From Budorcas taxicolor (lineage: Eukaryota; Chordata; Mammalia; Artiodactyla; Bovidae), in contig NC_068920.1 in NCBI RefSeq assembly GCF_023091745.1, positions 119,687,622-119,751,621 of the forward strand: a stretch of 64,000 nucleotides of DNA, in the 5' to 3' direction. This document shows positions 24,292 to 35,689 of this stretch, in pieces. Below the pieces are notes generated by a model. It was not told the DNA's origin. It searched no databases and saw nothing but the letters and a program-made list of their open reading frames with translations. The number at the start of each line of letters is the position of its first letter. The stretch's first letter is position 1. A program made the position numbers and the translations under genes.

Positions 24292-24611
24292 CCTTCTTCG
24301 AGGCTGACCCAGCCTAGCGGAACCTCAGGGGCTTGGGGTCCCAGGAGGCGTGGCCTTAGGGATGGAAGGAGGACGGGGCTTCATGGGGCGGAGACTCATG
24401 GCAGCGAGCGAGAGGAGGGGCGGGGCAGCAGAGACTCCAAGTGGGCCGTCCGGCTGCACCAGTCCGTCTGCAGTAGGAAAGGAGGGCACACCCTCTGCCC
24501 CCGCACCCTTCCCCACAGGGTCGCCAGCCGCGATCTCGCGCCTAGTCCCATCCTCTCTTACAGCCTACGTGAGCAGCGCAGGTCGTCAGCCCGAGAGCAG
24601 GCAATCCGAGC

Positions 24612-24640
24612 AGTTTCTGTTTTCATTTTCCGTTTCCCGC
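24612..24640 (-). promoter_or_regulatory. ISRE/IRF-type motif cluster
   Basis: On the minus strand 24612-24624 reads GAAAACAGAAACT, one mismatch from the ISRE pattern. The adjoining 24621-24630 gives GAAAATGAAA, an IRF GAAANNGAAA match, and 24633-24640 (TTTCCCGC) is an E2F-like site. Confidence 0.5.
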
Positions 24641-24780
24641 TCTGGTCGCAGTCTTGGAGCGGAGGAAGCGGCGGGGAGGCGGGGGCGGCTGGGGGGCGGG
24701 GAAGGAGGGCAGCTCCTCCGTCACCGCCCCCCACGCCCGGCAGGGAGTTAGGTGGTCTGCAGGGCTACACCATTCAGAAC

Positions 24781-25824
24781 ATTATGATGCCCCGAGTCCC
24801 ACCATAGACGTCATCTAGGATAAAATGCTGATGTACTGGGGTCACTGACGTATTTCTGGCCCACAACTCTCTGAAACTATTCTATTGATTACGGGATTAA
24901 CTGCTTTTTCTTCTATTTTTAAAGTAGAAAACCGGACCCTTAAAAACACCAGGTGTGGCGCCCTAGCTACTCTACGAGCAACTAAACACAGAGCATCTCA
25001 GGGGAAACGAAAGAAGATTCTCCCTTCTTCCCAGCTGTTAATATGTGACATAGCTCCACTCTCAACTCCTTGCAAAAGATTCGGGTTTTCGGAAAACTCA
25101 GTTTTCCTAGTTTTGCAATAACTTAACTGAATTCCGTCACTTTGGGTTCTACTTGACTCTTGATTGTGTCATCTACTCCAGTGCTAGACCAAAGAGTTAA
25201 AAGACAAAAAGAAAGTAAGCTTCTTACAGAAAGGAAAAGCTGTAATACTTGCCTACGCCAAACATACTTAAGCTTCCATAGCTGCAAAATATGTTTGGTT
25301 TAACCAACCAAATTCTGTGCTGGACCCTGGGGAAAGTCATATATAACACAGATACTCTAATAGGGAAGATAACTGATTAGAAAAACAACTATAATTCAGT
25401 GTCGTACAATTAATAAAACCATATACTAGATCCAAAAGTAGCATCATTGAAGAAGTGATTCTATGGGACACATGGGGATGAGGGCATAAAAGGTTTCACC
25501 CAGGAATTATAACCATCTGAGCATAAGTAGGAATGTTTAAAACAAAAAAAAAGCTTATGAGATAGATATTAATAAATTACTACAAAACGCTGAATGAGTG
25601 TTGCAGAATTCTCTTAATTTTAAAATGTTGGCAAAGAAATTGGCTGGAAAATGGGGTGAAGGGGGAAAACTCCTTTTACTCAAATCTTAAATGTTACAGA
25701 AATAACAGCCCTCCATAATTCCCATTCCAGGAAAGATCAGTGTTGTTGTACATTGTATACTCCTCCAGGTTGTATAGTAACAACCGACACTGTATTCTAC
25801 AGAAATGGAATCTCCAGAACTTGG
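24781..25824. other. Island flank, no gene recognised
   Basis: CRE-like TGACGTA at 24846-24852 and gacgtcat at 24807-24814 continue the regulatory character for about 100 bp. The rest is anonymous AT-rich DNA. Confidence 0.45.
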
Positions 25825-26000
25825 AGGTGGTATAGGAAAGTGGTTAGTATGCTGGCTTTGGCAGGCCGGTGTCACCTGGGCTGGAATGCAGCATCTATCA
25901 GTTCCCAGTTCTGTCACCTTGGGAAGTTATTTCTTTTCCCCCTAGTTTCCCCTTTTGCAAAACAGGACTACAATTATATCAATTATCAGTTGAGATTTTA
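25825..26000 (+). repeat. MIR SINE
   Basis: 'ggaaagtggttagtatgctg gctttggcag', 'cagttctgtcaccttgggaa', 'ttgcaaaacaggactacaat': MIR order in sense orientation. Confidence 0.8.
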
Positions 26001-26039
26001 AGTGTCAGAGGGGATTCTTTGTGCACGCAACCCATGAAG

Positions 26040-26352
26040 TTGCTTATTTTTTTCAAATTAATTTATTTTTTATTGGAGTATAGTTACTTTACAATGTTGT
26101 GTTAGTTTCTTCTGTACAGCAAAGTGAATTAGCTATATATTTACATATATCCCCTCTTTTTTTGGATTTCCTTCCCATTTAGGTGAACACAAAGCACTGA
26201 GCACAGCTCCCTGTGCTATACAGTAGGCTCTCATTAGTTATCTATTTTATGCCTAGTGTCAATAATGGATACATGTCAATCCCAGTCTCCCAATTCATCC
26301 CACCTCATCCCTTTCCCCCTTGGTATTCATATGTTTGTTCTCTACAAATTTC
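26040..26352 (-). repeat. L1 LINE 3' end, reversed
   Basis: Antisense 3' UTR: T-rich start, 'attggagtatagttacttta caatgttgtg', 'ctccctgtgctatacagtag'. This is the artiodactyl L1 3' end style also seen at 61831-62275. 5'-truncated within the UTR. Confidence 0.85.
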
Positions 26353-26774
26353 TTGTGTTTTAAATGATATTTACTTGAGTTGTAAAATTTAAATCTAGTC
26401 ATTATGAAGTATTTAAACACAAATTTCAAATTCATTTACAAATCTGTCAATTTCATGTTAAAACACTTTCACTGTTCTTTGATTAATGCCCAGTGAGCAT
26501 GTTAATTTGATGTATTAAACTCCCCATTTAAATGCATTTATTAATGGGATGGAATTTTCTTAGGCATTACATATTAACATCACAAAAGCATGCAAATCTA
26601 ACAAATCAAATTCTCTTACACATTTACACAGTTTATAAGTTCCCTTAAATATGTCAAATTCACATATTGCTGTACCTTATTGCCTCAGATACTTCACACT
26701 CCTAACAAGGCAGATTTACACTTTGTAAATTGTCTCAACCCATTCTCAGCCCAGTCCTGAGCACTTACAGAGTA
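26353..26774. other. No recognised feature
   Basis: AT-rich anonymous DNA. Confidence 0.5.
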
Positions 26775-27010
26775 TCTCTGTGAGTCTTCCTGAGTACTGA
26801 GGTGGGCAATGGTTAGGTTGCTGTGCTAATAACTGGCTGTGTGATCTTGGTTAAGCCATATAACTCTTTGTGCCTCTGTTTTATCATCTGAAAGGGGAGT
26901 AGCAATAATACCAAACTCATAGGGTTGTTATGAGCTTTACCTGAGTTAGCGCATGCAAAGCACTTAATACAGCCCTGCTAAGTAATAAGCAGTCAACAAA
27001 TGTGTTATTG
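26775..27010 (+). repeat. MIR SINE
   Basis: 'aataactggctgtgtgatct tggttaagcc', 'cctctgttttatcatctgaa aggggag', 'aaagcacttaatacagccct': nearly complete MIR. Confidence 0.85.
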
Positions 27011-27292
27011 TAAATCTAGTAAGTCATATTCTCTCAGGCATCTAGGCAACATAAAAATCAAACCAATATATTAAATCAAATTCACAAGAGTAAAAACATT
27101 CACTGTATCCTTAGTTGGTCAAATCCTAAGTATTTCAATGAAAAATCACTTTAAAATGTCAATTTTTAATACAACTTGCAAGATTCTTTAAAACATCTCT
27201 ATTTTAAAAACAAAGAACATATAGACAAACAGCACAATGAGTTAAAAAATCTGTTAACATACCTTGTAAATATATCATTTGAAGTATATTAT

Positions 27293-29598
27293 CAGTTCAG
27301 CTCAGCTCAGTTCAGTCCCTCAGTTGTGTCCGGCTGTCTTGGACCCCATGGACTGCAGCACGCTAAGCTTCCCTGTCCACCACCAACTCCCAGAGCTTGC
27401 TCAAACTCATCTCCATTGAGTCAGTGATGCCATCCAACCATCTCATCCTCTGTTGTCCCCTTCTCCTCCTGCCTTCAATCTTTCCCAGCATCATGGTCTT
27501 TTCCAATGAGTCAGTTCTTCACATCAGGTAGCCAAAGTATAGGAGTTTCAGCTTCAACATCAGTCCTTCCAGTGAATATTCAAATCTTAGACTGATTTCC
27601 TTTAGGATGGACTGGTTGGATCTCCTTGCTGTCCAAGGGACTCTCAAGAGTCTTCTCCAACACCACAGTTCAAAAGCATCAGTTCCTTGGTGCTCAGCTT
27701 TCTTTATGGTCCAGCTCTCACATCCATACACAACTACTGGAAAAACCATAGCTTTGACTAGACAGAGTAAAGTCTCTGCTTTTTAATATGCTGGCTATAT
27801 AGGTCATAGCTTTTCTTCCAAGGAGCAAGCATCTTTTAATTTCATGGCTGGAATTTCATGGCTTTAATTTCACCATCTGCAGTGATTTTGGAGCCCAAAA
27901 ATAAGTCTGTCACTGTTTCCCCATTTATTTGCCATGAAGTGATGGGACCCGATGCCATGATCTTAGTTTTATGAATGTGGAGTTTTAAGCCACCTTTTTC
28001 ACTCTTCCCTTTCATCAAGAAGCTCTTTAGTTCTTTGTTTTCTGCCATAAAGGTGGTGTCATCTGCATATATGAGGATATTGATATTTCTCCCAGCAATC
28101 TTGATTCCAGCTTGTGCTTCATCCAGCCTGGAATTTTGCATGATATACTCTGCATATAAGTTAAATAAGCAGGGTGACAATATACAGCCTTGATGAACTC
28201 CTTTCCCGATCTGGAATCAGTCTGTTGTTCCATGTTCAGTTCTAACTATTGCTTCTTGACCTGCATACAGATTTCTCAGGAGGCAGGTCAGGTGACCTGG
28301 TATTCCCGTCTCTTTAAGAATTTTCCACAGTTTGTTGTGATCCACACAGTCAAAGGCTTTGCATAGTCAATAAAGCAGATGTTTTTCTGGAACTCTTTTG
28401 CTTTTTCGATGATCCAGCGGATGTTGGCAATTTGATCTCTGGCTCCTCTGCCTTTTCTAAATCCAGCTTGAACATCTGGAAGTTCACAGTTCACATACTA
28501 TTGAAGCCTGGCTTGGAGAATTTTGAGCATTACTTTACTAGTTACTTTGCTGACTAAGGTCCGTCTAGTCAAGGCTATGGTTTTCCCTGTGGTCATGTAT
28601 GGATGTGAGAGTTGGACTGTGAAGAAGGTTGAACACCGAAGAATTGATGCTTTTGAACTGTGGTGTTGGTGAAGACTCTTGAGAGTCCCTTGGACTGCAA
28701 GGAGATCCAACCAGTCCATTCTGAAGGAGATCAGCCCTGGGATTTCTTTGGAAGGAATGATGCTAAAGCTGAAACTCCAGTACTTTGGCCACCTCATGCG
28801 AAGGGTTGACTCATTGGAAAAGACTTTGATGCTGGGAGGGATTGGGGGCAGGAGAAGAAGGGGATGACCCAGGATGAGATGACTGGATGGCATCACTGAC
28901 TCGATGGATGTGAATCTGAGTGAACTCTGGGAGTTGGCGATGGACAGGGAGGCCTGCCGTGCTGCGATTCATGGAGTCGCAAAGAGCTGGACACGACTGA
29001 GCGACTGAACTGAACTGAACTGAGACGAGTGCAATTATGCCGTAGTTTGGCATTGCCTTTCTTTGGGACTGGAATGAAAACTGACCTTTTCCAGTCCTGT
29101 GGCCACTGCTGAGTTTTCCAAATTTGCTGGCATATTGAGTGCAGCACTTTCACAGCATCATCTTTCAGGATTTGAAATAGCTCAACTCGAATTCCATCAC
29201 CTCCACTAGCTTTGTTCGTAGTGATACTTCCTAAGGCCCACTTGACTTCACATTCCAGGATGTCTGGCTCCAGTTGAGTGATCACACCAACATGATTATC
29301 TGGGTCATGAAGATCTTTTTTGTACACTTCTTCTGTGTATTCTTGCCACTTCTTAATATCTTCTGCTTCTGTTGGGTCCATACCATTTCTGTCCTTTACT
29401 GTGCCCATCTTTGCATGAAATATTCCCTTGGTATCTCTAATTTTCTTGAAAAGATCTCTAGTCTTTCCCATTCTATTGTTTACCTCTATTTCTTTACATT
29501 GATCATTGAGGAAGGCTTTCTTATCTCTTCTTGCTATTCTTTGGAACTCTGAATTCAAATATCTTTCCTTTTCTTCTTTGCCTTTAGCTTCATCATGT
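27293..29598 (-). mobile_element. BovB LINE, long reversed copy with 9-bp target duplication
   Basis: GTATATTAT at 27284-27292 and 29599-29607 bounds the insert. On the minus strand it runs from the linker upstream of RT (29558 downward: a frame with KKWQEYTEEVYKKD and NKASGGDGI) through RT to the 3' tail at 27293. The minus-strand frame 27842-28180 holds the YADD catalytic motif of RT within ILIYADDTTFMAE. A second BovB in the opposite orientation sits at 28542-29022. Several frameshifts make it non-coding today. Confidence 0.9.
28542..29022 (+). mobile_element. BovB LINE 3' fragment nested in an opposite-strand BovB
   Basis: Begins 'ttactttgctgactaaggtc' and ends with the BovB tail 'gactgaactgaactgaactg'. 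The host BovB is cut between 'gagcattactttactag' and 'acgagtgcaattatgcc'. No clear target duplication; 'ttactttactag/ttactttgc' suggests microhomology at the 5' junction. Confidence 0.88.
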
Positions 29599-29607
29599 GT
29601 ATATTAT

Positions 29608-29752
29608 GTGGGACTGCAGTTATTATCCAATGACATTTTTATGGAAGGGAACAGATGTAGTTTGGGACTGGTAATATGATGTCAGGTATTCAGTCAAAGA
29701 CAAGATTGGGGTTATGAATTCAAAATTCACTTTTGCCTAATTTTTATAGTAC
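29608..29752. other. Short spacer
   Basis: No feature seen between the BovB and the next SINE. Confidence 0.5.
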
Positions 29753-29972
29753 CTGCATGTGCTAAATTGCTTCATTGGTGTTTGACTCTTTGAGACCCTA
29801 TGGATTGCAGCCCACCAGTCTCCTCTGTCCATGGGATTCTCCAGGAAAGAATACTGGGGTGGGTTGCCATGCCCTCCTCCAGGGGATCTTTCTGACCAGG
29901 GATTCAACTCGCATCTACTGCAGCTCCTGCATTGCAAGTGGATTCTTTACCACTGAGCCAATGGGGAATCAG
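29753..29972 (-). repeat. Bov-tA SINE, reversed
   Basis: 'gcatgtgctaaattgcttca' to 'taccactgagccaatgggga' on the + strand; full-length but diverged. Confidence 0.9.
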
Positions 29973-30339
29973 TTTTTACAGTAACTACCTTCAAGTTGTC
30001 CCTGCTTAATTTGAGAGGATGGTATTCTGCACTTCACCACAGGAGAATTCAGCTAATTTCTTTGCTTATTAAAGTTAAATTCTTCCCTTTTATATATTTG
30101 CTTTGTTAGCTAATAAACAGATTATAGTTCTACATCATAGCTTTAAATGAAATTATGCAAATCACAACATCTGGTATATAGTTAGTGCTCAATTGATGTT
30201 AACTATTACTATTATTATGTGGTTACTTTTTCAGATTTTTTTTTCTTTTAAATATTTCACATTCTTTAAATACTTGATTAAAATGCAAAAAAACAATTGT
30301 CCTTCAAACAAAACTCAAACTTACACTGCCTTCTGGTAA
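29973..30339. other. AT-rich, MIR-tail trace
   Basis: 'catctggtatatagttagtg ctcaattgatg' at 30170-30200 looks like a MIR/L2 3' tail. No gene. Confidence 0.4.
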
Positions 30340-31530
30340 GACACTGTTAGCTTCCTATTGCTGTTATAACAAATTACCATACATTTAGTGACTTAACACA
30401 AATTTGTTTTCTTACAGTTCTGGAGAGAAATCTAAAATGGTCTCTCTGGACTAGGATCAAAGTGTCAACAGTGGGCTGCTTTCCTTTCTGAAGACTCTAA
30501 GGCAGAATCTGTTTCCTGGCCTTTTCCAGCCTCTACAGGCTGCATGCGTTCCTTGGCTCATGCTTGTTCTTCAAACAATTGAATCACTCTGACCTCTGCT
30601 CTTGTTGTCATATCTCCTTCTCTGACTCTCCTGCCTCCCTCTTTTACTTTTTTTTTAATTTTTATTTTTACTTTATTTTACTTTACAATACTGTATTGGT
30701 TTTGCCATACATTGACATGAATCCACCACGGGTGTACATGAGTTCCCAAACATGAACCCCCCTCCCCCCTCCCACCCCATATCATCTGTTTGGATCATCC
30801 CCGTGCACCAGCCCCAAGCATCCTGTATCCTGCATCGAACATAGACTAGCGATTCGTTTCTTACATGATAGTATACATGTTTCAATGCCCTTCTCCCAAA
30901 TCATCCCACCCTCTCCACCTCCTTCAGAGTCCAAAAGTCCGCTCTACACATCTGTGTCTCTTTTGCTGTCTTGCACCATCTTTCTAAATTCCATATATAT
31001 GTGTTAGTATACTGTATTGGTGTTTTTCTTTCTGGCTTACTTCACTCTGTATAATCGGCTCCAGTTTCATCCATCTCATTAGAACTGATTCAAATGTATT
31101 CTTTTTAATGGCTGAGTAATACTCCATTGTGTATATGTACCACAGCTTTCTTATCCATTCATCTGCTGATGGACATCTAGGTTGTTTCCATGTCCTGGCT
31201 ATTATAAACAGTGCTGTGATGAACATTAGGGTACATGTATCTCTTTCTATTCTGGTTTCCTCGGTGTGTATGCCCAGAAGTGGGATTGCTGGGTCATAAG
31301 GCAGTTCTATTTGCAATTTTTTAAGAGAACAGTGTGGAGATTCCTCTTTTACTTTTAAGGAGCTTTGTAATTACATTGGGTCCACCTGGATGAGCCAGGC
31401 TAATCTCACTATCTCAGGATCATTAATTTAATCATATCTGCAAAGTCCCTTTTGCCATGTAAGGTAACATACTCACAGGTTTCAGGAATTATGATGTGGA
31501 CATCTTTGGGCAGCGGTTACTCTGTCTTCC
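30340..31530 (-). repeat. Ancient LTR-like repeat split by an L1
   Basis: Segments 30340-30637 and 31357-31530 form one old mammalian repeat read antisense ('ttcctattgctgttataaca aatt', 'aaggagctttgtaattacat tgggtcc', 'cccttttgccatgtaaggta acatac'). Family not assigned; MaLR-like in style. Confidence 0.5.
30652..31342 (-). mobile_element. Young bovine-type L1, 5'-truncated, reversed
   Basis: A 14-bp target duplication CCTCTTTTACTTTT (30638-30651 and 31343-31356) bounds it. Poly(A) is seen as T-runs at 30651 onward. The minus-strand frame 31316-30984 (110 codons) is the ORF2 C-terminus, with DPAIPLLGIHTEETR and WYIYTMEYYSAIKKN. It is followed by a 3' UTR with a C-rich tract (30759-30777 on +). 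The open frame suggests a fairly recent insertion. Confidence 0.93.
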
Positions 31531-31763
31531 CCAGAAACTTCCTGAAATCACCAATGATAAGACCAAAGTTGGCATTATGTATCAGCAAAGGGAGGAAGAA
31601 AGGATTCTTATTTCACTGTCCTTTAAATGGACCTTGGCCAAATGTTGATGGCATATCAAAGACAAACCCTTTGACTATTTGTTTCCTTAGAATTGGGCAA
31701 ATTTTTCAATCTAATAGATTCTTAATTCCTTCCAGGATTTCAGTCTTAGCAATATTTTATATA

Positions 31764-31977
31764 CACTTGACCTTTGAACAATAGGAATTGAATTGTGCAG
31801 GTCCACCTATTTATTTTCAATAAATACTACTACAATACTACACAGTCTGAGGCTGGTAGCATCTGAAGATGCAGAACTACAGATTCCAAGGGCAGACTGT
31901 AAAGTTATACTCAGATTTTCGACTGTGAGGAGAGTCGATCAATGCCTCTAACTTCTGCATTGTTCAAAGATCAACTG
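31764..31977. mobile_element. Non-autonomous Tigger-like DNA transposon
   Basis: 19-bp terminal inverted repeats: CACTTGACCTTTGAACAAT at 31764-31782 and its near-complement at 31959-31977 (17 of 19 match). TA lies immediately outside on both sides (31762-31763, 31978-31979), as expected for Tc1/mariner-type insertion. Length 214 bp, no coding sequence. Confidence 0.75.
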
Positions 31978-31979
31978 TA

Positions 31980-32903
31980 TATTTAAATATATAGGACCAT
32001 CTCATCTATCCACAACATGGCAACATGTTCCTAAGCTAAAGCTTAGGAAATGCATATGTACACACACATACACATACACATAGTCACACACAAGCTGTCC
32101 TGAGTAGCCAAAATAGCTGACAAAAAATTATTAAGACTATTGTGTTTCACTAATAAGAAAATCTTAGACTCATTCTCAGATCCTATCACTTGATGTATAG
32201 TTCTAATAAACTTGGCTATCTTGTTTTCAAACCTTGGCCAACTTCAAGTAGAAAATTAGAATAGCAAGAAGGAAATCTCTAGGCAGGTAAATTGACAGAT
32301 AAGAAGACCTGAAGACCAATATCTCAGTCAACAATGTGCCTTGTTTATATTATATAGTCATATGAAAGAAAATCTTAATAAATCTGTGCATTCAAGAAAG
32401 GAAAGTGAGAAATATGAGGTGTTTTCAGGAGAATCTATTAATTCTCAAACCTTTGGATAATCACTAACTTTCTGGGCTTTCACTTCTTCATATAAAAAAA
32501 ATGCAGACTATTTGATATCTAGGTTCCTGTCTACTCTAGAATTCTATGATTTCAAATGACAATAATATCTTGTCACAGAGGAGAAAATCAGAAGTGCTAT
32601 GTATTATGGTATATATTATTTCTTTTTAGTGTATTTACAATATGAACCTAATATGTTACCACACTTAAATACCTCAGTTGTCTGGGATGATAAAGAGTGA
32701 GGCAGGCAGGGCAATGAACTTCAGTAGTGTCACAACCAGAACAATAAGTAATATTTATGATGCTTTACTCTAACTAGCAATTAACATTCACTATGTGCCA
32801 AGCATTGTGCTTGCTGCTAAGTCTTCATGAGAAATTAATTTATTTTCATGTTTCCACAAAACGGGTGGAGAGCAATTTGGTAGTAACCAAATTAAAACTT
32901 TAG
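31980..32903. other. AT-rich DNA, CA-rich microsatellite and MIR traces
   Basis: An interrupted CA repeat lies at 32059-32092. 32425-32545 and 32755-32830 have MIR-like text ('cactatgtgccaagcattgt gcttg'). No gene. Confidence 0.45.
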
Positions 32904-32994
32904 GGAATTCCCTGGCAGTCCAGTGGTTAGGACTTTTACTGCCAAATTCACACGGTGCAGCCAAAACACAAAGCAAAACAAAACAAAACAAAAA
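32904..32994 (+). repeat. CHR-type SINE, short, with AAAAC tail
   Basis: 'gggaattccctggcagtcca gtggttagg' head, then only a short body and 'gcaaaacaaaacaaaacaaa' tail at 32973-32992. Confidence 0.85.
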
Positions 32995-33002
32995 TCTTCA
33001 AA

Positions 33003-33400
33003 AATATGTAAATGTTTTGATCCAGAAATTCTTCCCAGATACTGTTCAACAGAAACTTTCATGCAAGTGCTCAGCATATCTGTTAAAAGATGCTTACTTA
33101 CGCATTGTTTGTAATAGTAAAACAAAGGAAATGACCTAAATGCCCATTAATAGAATGAGACAGACCTATATATACCAACATGAAAACATGCCACAGACAC
33201 AATACGAAATGACAAATAAATTTATGACAGTATGTTTTTCTGTTGTTGATATATGGATATAAGAATAGGCATTAAAAAAGAATATGCATAAAAATACCTG
33301 GAGGATACACAACAAACAAGGGGCAGGATTATGGAGGTTTTTTTCTTTCTACATTTTTTATAATATTCACTTAAAAATAATAAACACATTACATAGGAAA
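33003..33400 (+). repeat. Old L1/HAL1-like fragment
   Basis: 'gatccagaaattcttcccag', 'cattgtttgtaatagtaaaa', 'gacctaaatgcccattaata' keep the order of late L1 ORF2 in sense orientation. Heavily decayed. Confidence 0.55.
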
Positions 33401-34173
33401 AACAATACAGATAAAACAGATGAAATAATACAAAATAAGAGGTGAGACAAAAAATAAAATGTTTTAGAAATATTTTCATGAGGGATTATTGAAACTTCAT
33501 TTAAAACAACATGTTTCCCAAGAATTTGAAATAGGTAAGTTGTTTCACCTGCAGTTCTCTAACCCAGTAGCTAGAAGCTGTGAACTTTGACTCAGTTTAC
33601 CCCTTTCTTCATCCTGGTTGGTTCCAGCTTTAAGTAAAGCTTTTCACCTGAACTTGCTCTTTAAGAGCCCTGGATTCAGAACAGGGGAGAATAGTAAGCC
33701 TGTGCATGCGAATTTGTTTACGGTGAGTCTCTCAGAGGAAATCATGTGCATGTCTGTTTACTTTTCCTTGGAACCTAGAAGGTCACCTCTAAAAATAATC
33801 TCGCTCAGTGTCAGAGCTTCCGTGACACAGAGGTACATGCCTCACATGCTCTCTGCAGTTAGTGCCCCATGCCAGACCTATCCAGTTCCCCAAAGGACTC
33901 AGACCAGAGAGGAGGGGAAAGCAGATGCCAGCTAAACTGTCCAGCTAATAATGGATAAGCTCTTTAAAAAAAAAGGCCCATACTTATTCTCATGGCTGAC
34001 ATTCTAACTAATGACATTGAACTTTTAAATGTTTATTGGCTGTTTGCATTTATTCTCTTGTGAACTTCCAAAGGAAATATTAAGAGAATTTCTGAACCAC
34101 AGCACATGATTCTGGTTACAGGGCTTTGCAATAGACACATCTGAGATGGTTAACCAGCCTTTACTTCTTCCAG
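33401..34173. other. No recognised feature
   Basis: Includes a 105-codon open frame at 33618-33935 that lacks any recognisable domain or splice context. I do not call it. Confidence 0.45.
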
Positions 34174-34219
34174 GGTTGCAAAGACTTCGACACGACTTAG
34201 CCACTGAACAACAACAACC
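34174..34219 (+). mobile_element. 46-bp BovB 3'-end insertion
   Basis: Only the extreme BovB-type 3' end is present ('ggttgcaaagacttcgacac gacttagccactg' plus acaacaacaac). It is bounded by TCTTCCAG at 34166-34173 and 34220-34227. Confidence 0.75.
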
Positions 34220-34227
34220 TCTTCCAG

Positions 34228-35051
34228 AAGGGCTCTGAAGCTCATGTTAAATTGGTGGGCCTGAGAAACTATGCCTTACTTGGGAATATGTTCCATTTGC
34301 CTCCGACCTCCACTTCACTCCTAACTGATTGAATATTCCCTTAACTCATGTTGGGCAGAGATCACCTTGTAGAAGACTTTGAAAGCCAGACTATGCATTC
34401 TGAAGAAGGGAGCAAGATGAGGAGAGCTCTGCTTTAAGATTAATCAGCACTAGTATAAAACAGACTTGCAAGAGAAAAGTGAGAAGAGAGATCGGTAAGA
34501 GGTCTATTGTTTAAGTCAGAAATAATGAAAGTCTGAACTAAAGTCATGTGCAGGAGAGAAAAGGATAAAAAGATGGTAACTGAAGAAGCAGAATCTATGG
34601 AATTTTATGGCTGATTGGATCCGGGGTGCAAAGGAATTCCACATGTTCTAGAAGACTCCAAGGCTTCTGTTAGGAAACTGGTGGTGCCATTACGGAGATG
34701 TCCCACACAGAGCTCTGAACTCATCTTCTCACACCAACAACTGTTTTGTCATCTATCTTCAATTGTTCACTTTCTACTCAAGAGTCTCCCATATTTTAAA
34801 AACAAAATAAAGAAAACAGAAACAGACCTTTCCCCTTAAGAGGCAGAGGGAAAAGTAGGCTATTGACATCCTCACCTTAAATGTAAGGGGCCAAGACAAG
34901 CTATCTATGATTAAAGGAATGGAAAATAGAGCATAAGTATGTTGTGAAGGTGGCCAGCAGAGAAATAGAATGGTGATACAATCACTTTGGATGGGAGAGG
35001 TATAAGAGAAATAAAATTTTATTTAGCATATAAGGAAATTAATAGATAATG
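34228..35051. other. No recognised feature
   Basis: Anonymous DNA; a 74-codon frame at 34615-34839 has no supporting evidence. Confidence 0.45.
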
Positions 35052-35264
35052 TCTACTTCCTTGGTGGCTCAGACAGTAAAGTGTCTGCCTACAATGTGGG
35101 AGACCTGGGTTCAATCCCTGGGTCAGGAAGATCTCCTGGAGAAGGAAATGGCAACCCACTCCAGTATTCTTGCCTGGAAAATCCCATGGAGGGAGGAACC
35201 TGGTAGGCTACAGTCCATGGGGTCGCAAAGAGTCGGCATGACACTTCACTTCTTCACTTCAAGG
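35052..35264 (+). repeat. Bov-tA SINE
   Basis: 'acttccttggtggctcagac' through 'gggtcgcaaagagtcggcat', full length, close relative of the copy at 18491. Confidence 0.92.
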
Positions 35265-35429
35265 TAAATCAAGAAATAGTCATATTATGAGGTTAATTAG
35301 CAATAAATATGGAGGTTACCACAACACAGAAGCAGTTCAAAGCAGTTGCCGCTGGGCTGGGGAGAGTAACTCAGAGGATTGTTGCTTTTTTGAACCAACT
35401 GCATGTAATTCTTTGATGTGGTTTTCTTT

Positions 35430-35557
35430 CTTTTCTTAAAATTTTTTGACCACACCATAGGGCATGTGGGATCTTAGGTCCCTGACCAGGGATTGAACCT
35501 GCACCCCCTGTACTGGAGAGAGAAGTCTTAACCACTGGACTGGTGGGGATGTCCTTG
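35430..35557 (-). repeat. CHR-type SINE, reversed
   Basis: 'ttgaccacaccatagggcat gtggg' to 'accactggactggtggggat gtcc' on +. Confidence 0.85.
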
Positions 35558-35689
35558 ATATAGTTTTTGAAGTTTTTTTTCCTTTTTTTCTTCAATATGA
35601 CAAAGATAGAGGTCTTTTAAAAATCCTCCATAAATTCATATTTTGTTATAGTTACCATTAGCTCTTTTAATCCTTAAAATATATTCCTT

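Larger units (their letters stand above)
23860..24780. promoter_or_regulatory. CpG-rich island, candidate host promoter
   Basis: Within otherwise AT-rich, CpG-poor DNA, roughly 24090-24760 is GC-rich with many CpG dinucleotides and no interspersed repeat. It has GC-box-like Sp1 motifs (gaggggcggggc near 24413-24425, ggcgggggcggctgggggg cgggg near 24678-24700) and no obvious TATA box. Two interferon-response-type motifs lie inside it. Transcription direction is not decided by the sequence. Open frames crossing it (23853-24221 and 24350-24751) have unremarkable low-complexity content and could simply reflect lack of AT stops. Likely a first-exon/promoter region of a gene whose body lies outside the window or among the low-repeat DNA here. 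Confidence 0.65.

Noticed and set aside
24279..24400. Possible identity of the island as the promoter of a specific interferon-induced kinase gene, because of the ISRE sequence
   Set aside because: A single 13-bp match cannot name a gene, and no matching exon is seen.
24350..24751. 133-codon open frame in the CpG island
   Set aside because: Low-complexity, stop-poor because of high GC; no domain, no clear splice context, and a competing open frame exists on the other strand.
33618..33935. 105-codon open frame
   Set aside because: No recognisable domain and no supporting signals.
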